From an uncultured Roseburia sp. (GTDB lineage: Bacteria > Bacillota > Clostridia > Lachnospirales > Lachnospiraceae): DNA of 64,000 nt. Both the position numbers and the translations under genes were made by a program. The stretch covers positions 1-64,000 of the forward strand of contig CAMWKH010000014.1 in assembly GCA_947174805.1 (NCBI GenBank). The letters are read 5' to 3'. A model generated the notes under the pieces. The model was not told the DNA's origin. It ran no database searches and worked only from the letters and a program-made list of their open reading frames with translations. This document shows, in pieces, positions 9,164-16,964 of the stretch; position 1 is the first letter of the stretch; each line of letters starts with the position of its first letter.

Positions 9164-9439
9164 ATGAACAAGACAGAATTAGTATCAGCAATGGCTGAGA
9201 AGACCGGATTATCGAAAAAGGATGCTGAGGCCGCTTTAAAGGCTTTTACAGATGTTGTTGCAGAGGAATTAAAAAAAGGCGAGAAGATTCAGTTGGTTGG
9301 ATTCGGAACTTTTGAGGTATCCGAGAGAGCTGCAAGAACAGGAAGAAATCCTCAGACCGGCGCTGAGATGACAATTCCGGCTTCAAAGTCACCAAAATTC
9401 AAGGCAGGAAAAGCATTAAAAGATTTAGTTAATGCATAA
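9164..9439 (+). CDS. hup: HU-type DNA-binding protein
   Basis: 91-residue histone-like protein, the usual HU length. It has the alpha-helical dimerisation half ([20 protein letters not shown]) and the beta-arm region [21 protein letters not shown] with the arm-tip Asn-Pro, which inserts into the DNA minor groove. HU dimers bend and compact DNA. It has a consensus promoter, an AGGAGG site and its own intrinsic terminator, so it can be made as a monocistronic message at the head of the sporulation/division block. The position before rqcP is a common clostridial arrangement. Confidence 0.97.
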   Translation: MNKTELVSAMAEKTGLSKKDAEAALKAFTDVVAEELKKGEKIQLVGFGTFEVSERAARTGRNPQTGAEMTIPASKSPKFKAGKALKDLVNA

Positions 9440-9453
9440 AATAAAACAGTATG

Positions 9454-9477
9454 CGGGGGCGGAAAGCCCCCGTTTTT
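9454..9477 (+). terminator. Intrinsic terminator after hup
   Basis: CGGGGGC (9454-9460) pairs with GCCCCCG (9466-9472) around a GGAAA loop, followed by TTTTT (9473-9477). Confidence 0.9.
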
Positions 9478-9541
9478 ATGCACACGGGCGCATGTGGCAG
9501 CAGCCCCGGAAGGCGTCATGCGCCGGGCACAGGAGGTATGG

Positions 9542-9781
9542 ATGAGATTAGATAAATTTTTAAAAGTATCCCGTCTGATTAAACGCCGGACGGTTGCCAA
9601 TGAAGCCTGTGATGCCGGAAGGGTCATGGTCAACGGCAAAGTGGCAAAAGCCTCTGTAAACGTAAAGCCAGAGGATATCATCGAGATACAGTTTGGACAG
9701 AAAGCCGTGAAGGTGGAGGTTCTCTCCCTGGCGGAGTCCACCAAAAAAGAGGATGCCAAGGACATGTTCCGGTATTTATAG
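9542..9781 (+). CDS. rqcP: S4-domain RNA-binding protein RqcP (HslR/YabO type)
   Basis: 79-residue stand-alone S4 domain: MRLDKFLKVSRLIKRRTVAN, AGRVMVNGKVAKAS and the C-terminal VEVLSLAEST. In Bacillus, RqcP (YabO) works with RqcH on stalled 50S-peptidyl-tRNA complexes in ribosome quality control. ATG 9542 has AGGAGG at 9531-9536; the frame is open upstream to 9494 but the conserved family start is at 9542. It precedes yabP as in Bacillus (yabO-yabP-yabQ-divIC). Confidence 0.92.
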   Translation: MRLDKFLKVSRLIKRRTVANEACDAGRVMVNGKVAKASVNVKPEDIIEIQFGQKAVKVEVLSLAESTKKEDAKDMFRYL

Positions 9782-9830
9782 GGCATATTGTGAACAACCC
9801 TCTCATATAATGAAATGGGAGGATAAAGAT

Positions 9831-10115
9831 ATGGATGAAAAAACAGTAAAACAGTCACACAAGGTATTACTCAGCAATCGCAAAACAGGGAGTTTCAGCG
9901 GGGTGGTGGATGTGCTCTCCTTTGATGTGTCGGAAATTCTTTTGGAGACAGAACAGGGGATGCTGTTAATTAAGGGCAATGACCTTCATGTAAACCGCTT
10001 AAGCTTAGAGCAGGGAGAAATTGATTTAGAAGGAAGAATTGATTCCATGGCATATTCCGATGTAAAAGATTACGGGAAACAGGCAGAATCTTTTTTCGGA
10101 CGGTTATTTAAATGA
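9831..10115 (+). CDS. yabP: Sporulation protein YabP
   Basis: 94-residue member of the YabP family, related to YqfC. The sequence shows the typical alternation KVLLSNRKTGSFSGVVDVLSF followed by EILLETEQGMLLIKGNDLHV. YabP is expressed in the sporangium and needed for normal spore formation in Bacillus; its biochemical role is not established. ATG 9831 follows GGGAGG at 9817-9822 with 8-nt spacing, and is preferred to the longer open frame beginning at 9753, which overlaps rqcP. Its stop overlaps the yabQ start (ATGA), indicating translational coupling. Confidence 0.9.
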   Translation: MDEKTVKQSHKVLLSNRKTGSFSGVVDVLSFDVSEILLETEQGMLLIKGNDLHVNRLSLEQGEIDLEGRIDSMAYSDVKDYGKQAESFFGRLFK

Positions 10116-10579
10116 TTGGTGGAGTAAGCGGAACCATTACCCAGGAGGGAGGCTTGTTGCTTCTGTCCTTTGGGGTGGGGATACTGCTGATGTTTTCCTA
10201 CGATGCGCTGCGGATTTTCCGGCAGATTATTAATCACGGAACTTTCTCTTTGGGCTTAGAGGACGTTATTTACTGGCTGGCATGTTCCCTGGTGGTTTTT
10301 GCCATGCTTTACCGAGAAAATGACGGGCTGCTGCGTTGGTTTGTGCTGGCGGGAATTGCACTGGGAATGATGGTGGAAAATCATTTTTTAAGTCCATATA
10401 TCGTCCGGTTGATTTCCAAGGTGATAAAGAAGATTCTTTTTCTAATGGGAAAATTCCTGAAATTTATTTCAGGCCCCATGAGGGCTGCGGCAAAGAGGGG
10501 AAAAAAAGTTTGCATCTTTCTGAAAAAACAGTTGAAAAAAATTGGAAAAGCCATTAAGATAGGTGTAAACAAATTATGA
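10112..10579 (+). CDS. yabQ: Spore cortex biosynthesis protein YabQ
   Basis: 155-residue membrane protein with about four hydrophobic segments in the first 110 residues (for example LLLLSFGVGILLMFSYDALR and DVIYWLACSLVVFAMLY) and a strongly basic C-terminal tail rich in Lys. YabQ is a forespore-surrounding membrane protein required for spore cortex formation in Bacillus. ATG at 10112 overlaps the yabP stop. The order yabP-yabQ-divIC is conserved in spore formers. Identification rests on family appearance and synteny. Confidence 0.9.
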   Translation: MIGGVSGTITQEGGLLLLSFGVGILLMFSYDALRIFRQIINHGTFSLGLEDVIYWLACSLVVFAMLYRENDGLLRWFVLAGIALGMMVENHFLSPYIVRLISKVIKKILFLMGKFLKFISGPMRAAAKRGKKVCIFLKKQLKKIGKAIKIGVNKL

Positions 10580-10603
10580 TGCCAGATGAAAGGGGCGGTT
10601 GCT

Positions 10604-10897
10604 ATGGGCAGAAGGCGCAGAAGAAGAAAAAATAAAGCCGGAAGGGCGAGTATCGCTTGCATTGTAATGCTTTTGCTGATAGTGATGTCGTTTCAGATTG
10701 TTCGTCTCTATGATAAGAACCAGGAGTACATAGCCAGGGAACAGGAGCTGTTGGAGCAGCTGGAGGAAGAGACGGAGCGTCAAGGGCAGATAGAGGATTA
10801 TGAGAAGTATATTGGAAGCAAAGAATACATAGAAGATACTGCCAAGAGCAAGTTGGGTTTAATATATGATAATGAGATTGTGTTTAAAGAACAATAG
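10604..10897 (+). CDS. divIC: DivIC/FtsB-family septum formation initiator
   Basis: 97-residue bitopic protein: a basic cytoplasmic start (RRRRRRK), one membrane segment (IACIVMLLLIVMSFQIVRLY) and an extracytoplasmic coiled coil rich in Glu/Gln, ending in the typical EYIEDTAKSKLGLIYDNEIVF. DivIC assembles with FtsL and DivIB in the divisome. The start is set at ATG 10604, 8 nt after AAGGGG (10590-10595); ATG 10586 is possible but has no good site. An intrinsic terminator follows, separating it from spoIIE. Confidence 0.9.
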   Translation: MGRRRRRRKNKAGRASIACIVMLLLIVMSFQIVRLYDKNQEYIAREQELLEQLEEETERQGQIEDYEKYIGSKEYIEDTAKSKLGLIYDNEIVFKEQ

Positions 10898-10915
10898 ATA
10901 AGGCTTAAAAAGCAT

Positions 10916-10950
10916 AAATGCCCTCGAATCTACATTTCGAGGGCATTTTT
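10916..10950 (+). terminator. Intrinsic terminator after divIC
   Basis: A hairpin with arms 10916-10928 and 10936-10948 (AATGCCCTCGAA / TTCGAGGGCATT core), ending in a T run at 10946-10950. Its end touches the candidate Spo0A box of the spoIIE promoter. Confidence 0.85.
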
Positions 10951-11014
10951 GACGAAAACTTTTTCAATTCATCTTTATATTTTGACAAAGATTTCAGTGT
11001 ACGGATTGTATAAT
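10950..11014 (+). promoter_or_regulatory. spoIIE promoter of Spo0A-activated type
   Basis: A perfect -35 TTGACA (10982-10987) and a perfect -10 TATAAT (11009-11014) are separated by 21 bp, too far for ordinary sigma-A use but the spacing known for Spo0A-activated sigma-A promoters such as Bacillus spoIIE and spoIIG. TGACGAA at 10950-10956 matches the 0A box TGNCGAA exactly, and the -35 itself lies in TTTGACAAA, a near match. This fits activation of spoIIE by phosphorylated Spo0A at the onset of sporulation. Confidence 0.7.
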
Positions 11015-11048
11015 CGTGGTCACGTGAAAAGAAAGAGAGGATTGGAAA

Positions 11049-12893
11049 ATGAAAAAAGCAGGATGGAAACAATTTTTACTGGGGATTGTGGGAGCATTCT
11101 TATGCAGAGTGGGAATTGCCGGATGCTTTCCGTTGATTCCTTCCTATTTTGCGGCAGTGTATCTGGAGGAATCCGGGAGAAGCTTTCTGTTTATTGGAGT
11201 TTTGGCAGGTCTGGTGGCATTTTTGCCTATGACAGCCATTGCAAAGTATGGAATGTCGGTTCTATTTATCGTGGTGGTGGTCCGGCTTTCCGAGTGGGTG
11301 GACAAGCGCTGTTACACGGTGGTGGGAGCTTTGGCTGCGGCGGGAGGGACCCTTGCCCTGTCTGTGTTTGGGGGAATCTTCGATATGAGAAATCAGATTT
11401 CCATGTGGGCGGCGCTTTTGGAGGCTTTGTTTATTTTCGGATTTGTGATTCTTGCAGCCAGGGCAGTACATATGTTTCTGGAGGAGAAGAGCAGTGTCGT
11501 TTATCCGGAAAGCGCCATGGAGGGCTACCAGGAGCAGAAACTTATAAACTATGCCAAAAGTTTTGAGGGTCTCTCGGACACCTTTTTATCGATGAAAAAG
11601 ACCTCCCAGTTCCAGCCGGAGGAGGTGGGGAGGATGCGTGAGGAAGTTACAGGAAGAATCTGCAGCGGCTGCGATACCTGCGCCATCTGCTGGGAGCCAT
11701 CCAACCACACCATGTACCATATATTCAGCAGGTTGTTCCAGGGTCTGATGAAAGAGGGAACGGCGGACGAGGAGACGGCAAAGGAACTGAAAGACCATTG
11801 TATGTATGCGGAGCATATCGCAGCGGAGGCGGTAAATGTGTTTGAGAGGGCCCAGGTTAACCGGGCCTGGTACAACAGGCTTTTGGAAAACCGGGAGGTG
11901 ATCGCCCAGCAGCTTGACGCCATGGCCTTTATTATGCAGGACTGCGCCAATGAATGCAGGCTGCTTGACAAAGAGGAGAAAAAACGCCTGGCGGAAATCA
12001 GATACCGGGCAAAGGAGTGCGGGATTGTGATAGAGGAAATCCATCTCTATGAAAAGCATGACAGACACAGCCAGATTCAGCTTAAGGCCCGGTCCCGGTG
12101 GGGAAATTGTATTGCGGTAAAACAGCTTACCAGGGCGATAAACACTGTAATGGGAATGCATATGTATCCCCACAGGGAGGACAGAATTTTTATCGGCAAG
12201 GATACCACGGAGCTTGTGTATGAGGAGGAACCATCTTTTCATACAGTTTCCGGTGTGGCTAAGCTGATGAAAGACGGATGCCTTGTGTCCGGGGATAATT
12301 TTTCCATTCTGGAGAAAGAGAACGGGGAGTGTGTGCTGTCTCTTTCCGACGGCATGGGGTTTGGGATGGAGGCCTGTAAGGAGAGTGAGCTTGTGGTGGA
12401 GCTTTTGGAGCGGTTTGTGGAGGCGGGATTTGCCAAGGAAACCGCAATAAAAATGTTAAACTCATCCATGGTGTTGAGGGGGGCTGACGAGAGGTATTCC
12501 ACCGTGGATATGTCCTCCATAAATCTATACACAGGGGAGGCGGAGTTTTTGAAAATCGGGGCTGCGGCAACATTTATCCGGCATAAAAACGGGGAGGTAG
12601 AGTGGCTCTTATCGGATTCTCTTCCTGTGGGAGTGTGCTGTGAACTGGAAATCTGGAAAGATACCAGGGAGCTTTCCGATGGAGATTTTCTTGTCATGGT
12701 TACGGATGGTGTGTTAGAATATCTGAATACGGAGCGCCCGGAGGAGCGGATGGCAGAGATTATCGCAGGGATAACCACCAACCATCCGGGGCTTTTGGCA
12801 AAAAAGATTTTAGATTGGGTGATGGAGGAAACGGGGGGCCGTGTGGGAGACGATATGACAGTTTTGTCCGCGGCCCTCTGGAAGAAGGGATGA
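11049..12893 (+). CDS. spoIIE: Stage II sporulation protein E, PP2C-type serine phosphatase
   Basis: 614-residue protein. The N-terminal 145 residues hold about five membrane segments, then a central region with a Cys cluster (CSGCDTCAICW, about 200-210), then a C-terminal PP2C/SpoIIE phosphatase domain with SDGMGFG, STVDMSSINLYTGEAEFLKIGA and VMVTDGVLEYL. In Bacillus SpoIIE dephosphorylates SpoIIAA to activate sigma-F in the forespore and helps place the polar septum. The Bacillus protein is about 827 residues with ten membrane segments, so the membrane module here is about half size. ATG 11049 is preceded by GAGAGG. The tilS start overlaps the stop. Confidence 0.93.
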   Translation: MKKAGWKQFLLGIVGAFLCRVGIAGCFPLIPSYFAAVYLEESGRSFLFIGVLAGLVAFLPMTAIAKYGMSVLFIVVVVRLSEWVDKRCYTVVGALAAAGGTLALSVFGGIFDMRNQISMWAALLEALFIFGFVILAARAVHMFLEEKSSVVYPESAMEGYQEQKLINYAKSFEGLSDTFLSMKKTSQFQPEEVGRMREEVTGRICSGCDTCAICWEPSNHTMYHIFSRLFQGLMKEGTADEETAKELKDHCMYAEHIAAEAVNVFERAQVNRAWYNRLLENREVIAQQLDAMAFIMQDCANECRLLDKEEKKRLAEIRYRAKECGIVIEEIHLYEKHDRHSQIQLKARSRWGNCIAVKQLTRAINTVMGMHMYPHREDRIFIGKDTTELVYEEEPSFHTVSGVAKLMKDGCLVSGDNFSILEKENGECVLSLSDGMGFGMEACKESELVVELLERFVEAGFAKETAIKMLNSSMVLRGADERYSTVDMSSINLYTGEAEFLKIGAAATFIRHKNGEVEWLLSDSLPVGVCCELEIWKDTRELSDGDFLVMVTDGVLEYLNTERPEERMAEIIAGITTNHPGLLAKKILDWVMEETGGRVGDDMTVLSAALWKKG

Positions 12894-14314
12894 TCGAAAA
12901 AGTATTATGCTATATTGAAAAATATAAGATGATATCAGAAAATGACCATGTTTTGGCAGGGGTATCCGGGGGAGCGGATTCCGTGTGCCTTTTTCTGGTA
13001 CTGCTCCACTTAAGGGAAAAAATAGGCTTTTCCCTGTCTATCGTCCATGTGGAGCATGGAATACGGGGGGAGGAGAGCCTTCGGGATGCGGAATTTGTAA
13101 AAAATCTTGCCGGTGAATTCGGGGTGGAATGTACAATTATAAATTGCTGTGTTCCCAGGGAGGCCCGGGAGAGGGGGATTTCCACAGAGGAGGCAGCCAG
13201 AATCCTGCGGTATGAAATCCTGGAGGCCCAGGCGGTTTTACTGGAGCGGCAGCATGGCTGTAAGAGCAGCCAGGTGAAAATTGCTGTGGCCCACCACAGG
13301 GAAGATTTGGCGGAGACCATGGTATTTCATCTCTGCAGGGGAAGCGGCATCGACGGGCTGTGCGGTATTCCTCCGGTGCGGGGCAGGGTTATCCGTCCGC
13401 TTTTGTGTATCACCCGCTCTGAAATCGAAGCGTATTTAATAGAAAGAAAACAGGTTTTTTCCACGGATGTTACAAATGAAAGCAGGGAGTACACCAGAAA
13501 TTTTATCCGCCATGAAATTCTGCCAAAGCTTTGCAGGGTAAACAAAGGTGCCCTCCGGCACATGTGGGATTTGGCGGAGGAGCTTTCCCAGATTGCATGT
13601 TATTTGGAGACGGAGAGCTGCCGGGCTTTTCTGGATTCTGTGCGCCAGGAGGGAGAGAGCATTTTTTGCAATGTGGACAAGCTTTGGGAAAATCCCTCTG
13701 CCATCAGAAGCCGGGTGCTTAAAATGGCCCTGGAGCAGGGGGCGGGAAGCAGTAAAGATATTTCCAGGGAACATGTGGAGGAACTTTTGGACTTGGGGGA
13801 GGGGAGAGTGGGGAGGAGGGTCAGTCTTCCCTACGGCATGGAGGCGGCAAAAACTTATGGGGAAATAGAAATCAGGAGGAGAAAAAGAGAGTGTATCCGG
13901 GAGGGGCGGTTGTTTGGTATCCTCTCAGAGAGGGAGGCAAGAGGGGAATCCGGGGCTCAGATTTTTACCCCAAAAGGGAAAATCATATGCCGAATCCGGG
14001 AATTTTCAAAAAAAGATGCAGAAATTCCCAAAAACAAGTATACGAAATGGCTGGATTATGATAAGATAGAAAGCGGACTTTTATTTAGGACCAGGGACAG
14101 GGGCGATTTTTTTGTCCTGGATGATATGGGCCATAAGAAATATCTGAAAGACTATTTTATCAATGAGAAAGTGCCTAAGGAACTGCGGGATGAAATTGTG
14201 CTGGCGGCAGACGGCTCCCATATTTTATGGGTGGTGGGATACCGGATCAGTGAGGCGTATAAAGTATCGGCAGACACAAGAGAAGTATTAGAGATACGTT
14301 TGATGGAGGAATAA
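12890..14314 (+). CDS. tilS: tRNA(Ile)-lysidine synthase
   Basis: 475-residue N-type ATP pyrophosphatase that converts C34 of the CAU-anticodon tRNA-Ile to lysidine. The PP-loop SGGADS is at residues 26-31; further family features are HVEHGIRGEES, VAHHREDLAETM and the C-terminal substrate-binding region ending in the RISEAYKVS motif. The start is ATG 12890, which overlaps the spoIIE stop as ATGA; the frame is open upstream inside spoIIE but without family similarity. The order spoIIE-tilS-hpt-ftsH is conserved in Firmicutes. Confidence 0.95.
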   Translation: MIEKVLCYIEKYKMISENDHVLAGVSGGADSVCLFLVLLHLREKIGFSLSIVHVEHGIRGEESLRDAEFVKNLAGEFGVECTIINCCVPREARERGISTEEAARILRYEILEAQAVLLERQHGCKSSQVKIAVAHHREDLAETMVFHLCRGSGIDGLCGIPPVRGRVIRPLLCITRSEIEAYLIERKQVFSTDVTNESREYTRNFIRHEILPKLCRVNKGALRHMWDLAEELSQIACYLETESCRAFLDSVRQEGESIFCNVDKLWENPSAIRSRVLKMALEQGAGSSKDISREHVEELLDLGEGRVGRRVSLPYGMEAAKTYGEIEIRRRKRECIREGRLFGILSEREARGESGAQIFTPKGKIICRIREFSKKDAEIPKNKYTKWLDYDKIESGLLFRTRDRGDFFVLDDMGHKKYLKDYFINEKVPKELRDEIVLAADGSHILWVVGYRISEAYKVSADTREVLEIRLMEE

Positions 14315-14315
14315 G

Positions 14316-14840
14316 ATGAGTGAAAGGATTCGCAAGCTTTTATCTGAGGAGAAAATTGATAAAAGAATTGCAGAGATTGCAGAGCAGATCAGCAGGGATT
14401 ACGGCCAGGAACAGGTGCATTTGATCTGCGTGTTAAAAGGCGGCGTGTTTTTTACCTGTGAGCTGGCAAAGCGGCTTCGTGTGCCGGTTTCACTGGATTT
14501 TATGTGTGTTTCCAGCTATGGGGTGGATACAAAATCCAGCGGTGTGGTGAAAATCGTGAAGGATTTGGATGAGGGAATTGAAGGAAAAAATGTTTTAGTG
14601 GTGGAGGATATTATTGATTCCGGCAGAACGCTGAGTTATCTGCTTAGGAATTTGAAAAATAGAAATCCCAAAAGCCTTAAGCTCTGTACCCTTTTGGATA
14701 AACCGGAGCGGCGTGTGGTGGAGGTAAATGTGGATTATACATGTTTTGAAATACCAGACGAATTTGTGGTGGGATATGGATTAGATTATGCACAAAAGTA
14801 CAGGAACCTGCCCTATGTAGGCGTGGTTGAGTTGGATTGA
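14316..14840 (+). CDS. hpt: Hypoxanthine phosphoribosyltransferase
   Basis: 174-residue purine salvage enzyme transferring phosphoribosyl from PRPP to hypoxanthine or guanine. The PRPP-binding motif VVEDIIDSGRTL (about 94-105), the VLKGGVFF stretch near residue 37 and the C-terminal PDEFVVGYGLDY are all present, and length is normal. ATG 14316 starts one base after the tilS stop. In Bacillus the tilS and hpt products also stimulate ftsH transcription; the same order is found here. Confidence 0.95.
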   Translation: MSERIRKLLSEEKIDKRIAEIAEQISRDYGQEQVHLICVLKGGVFFTCELAKRLRVPVSLDFMCVSSYGVDTKSSGVVKIVKDLDEGIEGKNVLVVEDIIDSGRTLSYLLRNLKNRNPKSLKLCTLLDKPERRVVEVNVDYTCFEIPDEFVVGYGLDYAQKYRNLPYVGVVELD

Positions 14841-14859
14841 GTAAGAAGGAGGTATCCAT

Positions 14860-16674
14860 TTGAAAAAGCAAAATTACAGGGGATTCGGCTTCTATCTGGC
14901 ATTAGTGGCGATAGTGGTTATTGTCTGGCTTATGCTGGATGCCAAACAGAATGCGGCGAATGCCTATACAATGACAGAATTTAAATCTGCCTTATCAGCA
15001 GGCAGTGTAGTATCGGTGGAGGTGGAGCAAAACCGCGAGATTCCCACCGGTACGCTGACCATACGTTTGAAGGACTCATCGGTGAAAGAGCTTTTTGTCT
15101 CCGATGTAAATGAAGTACAGCAGATTTTTGAGGAGGAAGGGTTCCACAATTATTTTTTAAGGGACGTACCCCAGGAGAGCTGGCTGTTAAATCTCCTTCC
15201 CCTTTTGATTGTGCTGGCCAGCATGTTTATCTTATTTATGATTATGAGCAACCAGGCAGCAGCGGGGGGCGGCGGCAGCAGAATGATGAATTTCGGAAAG
15301 AGCCGGGCCAAATTATCCACAGATGCCAACAAAATGAATTTCGGCAATGTGGCAGGACTTAGGGAGGAGAAAGAAGAGCTGGAGGAGTTGGTGGATTTCC
15401 TTCGGGAGCCGAGAAAATACACCAGGCTTGGAGCCAGAATCCCCAAGGGTATTCTTTTGGTAGGCCCTCCCGGAACAGGAAAAACCCTTCTTGCCAAAGC
15501 TGTGGCTGGGGAGGCGGGAGTTCCTTTCTTTAGTATTTCCGGTTCCGACTTTGTGGAGATGTTTGTAGGTGTGGGTGCTTCCAGGGTAAGAGATTTATTT
15601 GAGGAGGCCAAGAGAAATGCGCCCTGTATCGTATTTATCGACGAGATTGATGCCGTGGCAAGACGCCGGGGAACCGGTATGGGCGGCGGCCACGACGAGA
15701 GGGAACAGACCTTAAACCAGATGCTGGTGGAGATGGACGGTTTTGGCGTAAACGAAGGAATTATAGTGATGGCGGCCACGAACCGGGTGGATATTTTGGA
15801 TCCGGCAATTATGCGCCCCGGGCGTTTTGACCGGAAAATCCATGTGGGCCGGCCGGATATCGGCGGCAGGGAAGAAATTTTGCAGGTCCATGCAAAGAAT
15901 AAACCTCTGGGAGACGACATAGACTTAAAACAAATCGCCCAGACAACGGCAGGGTTTACAGGCGCAGATTTGGAAAACCTTTTAAATGAGGCAGCCATTG
16001 TGGCAGCCAGGGAAAACCGTGCTTATATTATGCAAAACGACATTAAAAAATCATTTGTAAAAGTGGGAATCGGTGCGGAGAAAAAAAGCCGGATTATCAC
16101 GGAAAAGGAAAAAAGGATTACCGCATTCCACGAGGCAGGCCATGCCATACTATTTCACGTTCTGCCGGATGTGGGGCCGGTATATTCTGTCTCCATTATT
16201 CCCACGGGAGCCGGTGCGGCAGGTTATACCATGCCCATCAATGAAAATGACGAGATGTTTAACACAAAGGGAAAAATGCTCCAGGAAATTATTGTGGATT
16301 TAGGGGGGCGTGTGGCGGAGGAAATGATTTTTGACGATATCACTACGGGGGCATCCCAGGATATCAAGCAGGCCACCCACCTGGCAAAGGCCATGATTAC
16401 TAAATACGGCATGTCCGAAAATGTGGGGCTTATCAATTACGACAGTGACGACGATGAAGTCTTTATCGGCAGGGACTTAGCCCATACCAGGGGATACAGC
16501 GAAACCATTGCCACCCGTATCGATGAGGAAGTAAAGCGCATTATTGATGAGTGTTACCAGAAGGCCAAAGGAATTATAAAAGAGCATGAGAACGTGTTAA
16601 ACCGCTGCGCCCAGATGTTATTGGAGAAAGAGAAGATTAACCGGGAAGAATTCGAGGCGCTTTTTGAACATTGA
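14860..16674 (+). CDS. ftsH: ATP-dependent zinc metalloprotease FtsH
   Basis: 604-residue membrane-anchored AAA+ protease. Two N-terminal membrane segments (about 8-24 and 107-128) flank an extracytoplasmic domain. The AAA module has Walker A GPPGTGKT (202-209), Walker [12 protein letters not shown] and the second region of homology [20 protein letters not shown]. The peptidase zinc motif HEAGH is at 424-428. It degrades misfolded membrane proteins and regulatory substrates. The start codon is TTG 14860, 7 nt after AGAAGGAGG (14845-14852). It closes the block that begins with hup. Confidence 0.96.
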   Translation: MKKQNYRGFGFYLALVAIVVIVWLMLDAKQNAANAYTMTEFKSALSAGSVVSVEVEQNREIPTGTLTIRLKDSSVKELFVSDVNEVQQIFEEEGFHNYFLRDVPQESWLLNLLPLLIVLASMFILFMIMSNQAAAGGGGSRMMNFGKSRAKLSTDANKMNFGNVAGLREEKEELEELVDFLREPRKYTRLGARIPKGILLVGPPGTGKTLLAKAVAGEAGVPFFSISGSDFVEMFVGVGASRVRDLFEEAKRNAPCIVFIDEIDAVARRRGTGMGGGHDEREQTLNQMLVEMDGFGVNEGIIVMAATNRVDILDPAIMRPGRFDRKIHVGRPDIGGREEILQVHAKNKPLGDDIDLKQIAQTTAGFTGADLENLLNEAAIVAARENRAYIMQNDIKKSFVKVGIGAEKKSRIITEKEKRITAFHEAGHAILFHVLPDVGPVYSVSIIPTGAGAAGYTMPINENDEMFNTKGKMLQEIIVDLGGRVAEEMIFDDITTGASQDIKQATHLAKAMITKYGMSENVGLINYDSDDDEVFIGRDLAHTRGYSETIATRIDEEVKRIIDECYQKAKGIIKEHENVLNRCAQMLLEKEKINREEFEALFEH

Positions 16675-16910
16675 GCATAAAAAATACTGAAATCAAAAAG
16701 AGCAGTCAAAATAGGAGCGGGATTGTGCACAATTTAACCGTTTATGTATAAGGGAAAAAATGGCGCTGTAAATTTTGGATAAAAATCAGTGCCAAATTTT
16801 GTGAAGTTTGTGCACACTTATCTTTGGGAAGGTGCTATTATAATAACTGTAAAAACCCCCAATACATTATATAGTTTTTGCTATACCCCATAGTAAAAAT
16901 ACCTTCTCCT
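16675..16910 (+). promoter_or_regulatory. Amylase upstream region with paired TGTGCACA palindromes
   Basis: This AT-rich spacer holds TTGTGCACAA (16723-16732) and TGTGCACA (16809-16816). Their TGTGCACA cores are 85 bp apart, near eight helical turns. A TATAAT (16839-16844) lies just downstream but has no convincing -35, as expected for an activated promoter. No gene is visible here. Confidence 0.4.
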
Positions 16911-16915
16911 AAAAA

Positions 16916-16937
16916 GGCGGCCAAAAGCCGCCTTTTT
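16916..16937 (+). terminator. Intrinsic terminator between ftsH and the amylase gene
   Basis: GGCGGC (16916-16921) pairs with GCCGCC (16927-16932) around a five-base loop, with an A run before and TTTTT after. It lies downstream of the candidate amylase -10 at 16839, so it could act as a leader attenuator or, if transcription starts later, simply end the ftsH message. Confidence 0.75.
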
Positions 16938-16964
16938 ACTTTATTTAAAAACAGGAGGCAGATT

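Noticed and set aside
9352-9858. 168-codon minus-strand frame across hup and rqcP
   Set aside because: Antisense to two well identified genes and to the hup terminator.
10949-11566. 205-codon frame overlapping the spoIIE start in another frame
   Set aside because: It covers the spoIIE promoter and lies in a shadow frame of a confidently identified gene; its Gly/Ser/Cys composition is typical of such shadows.
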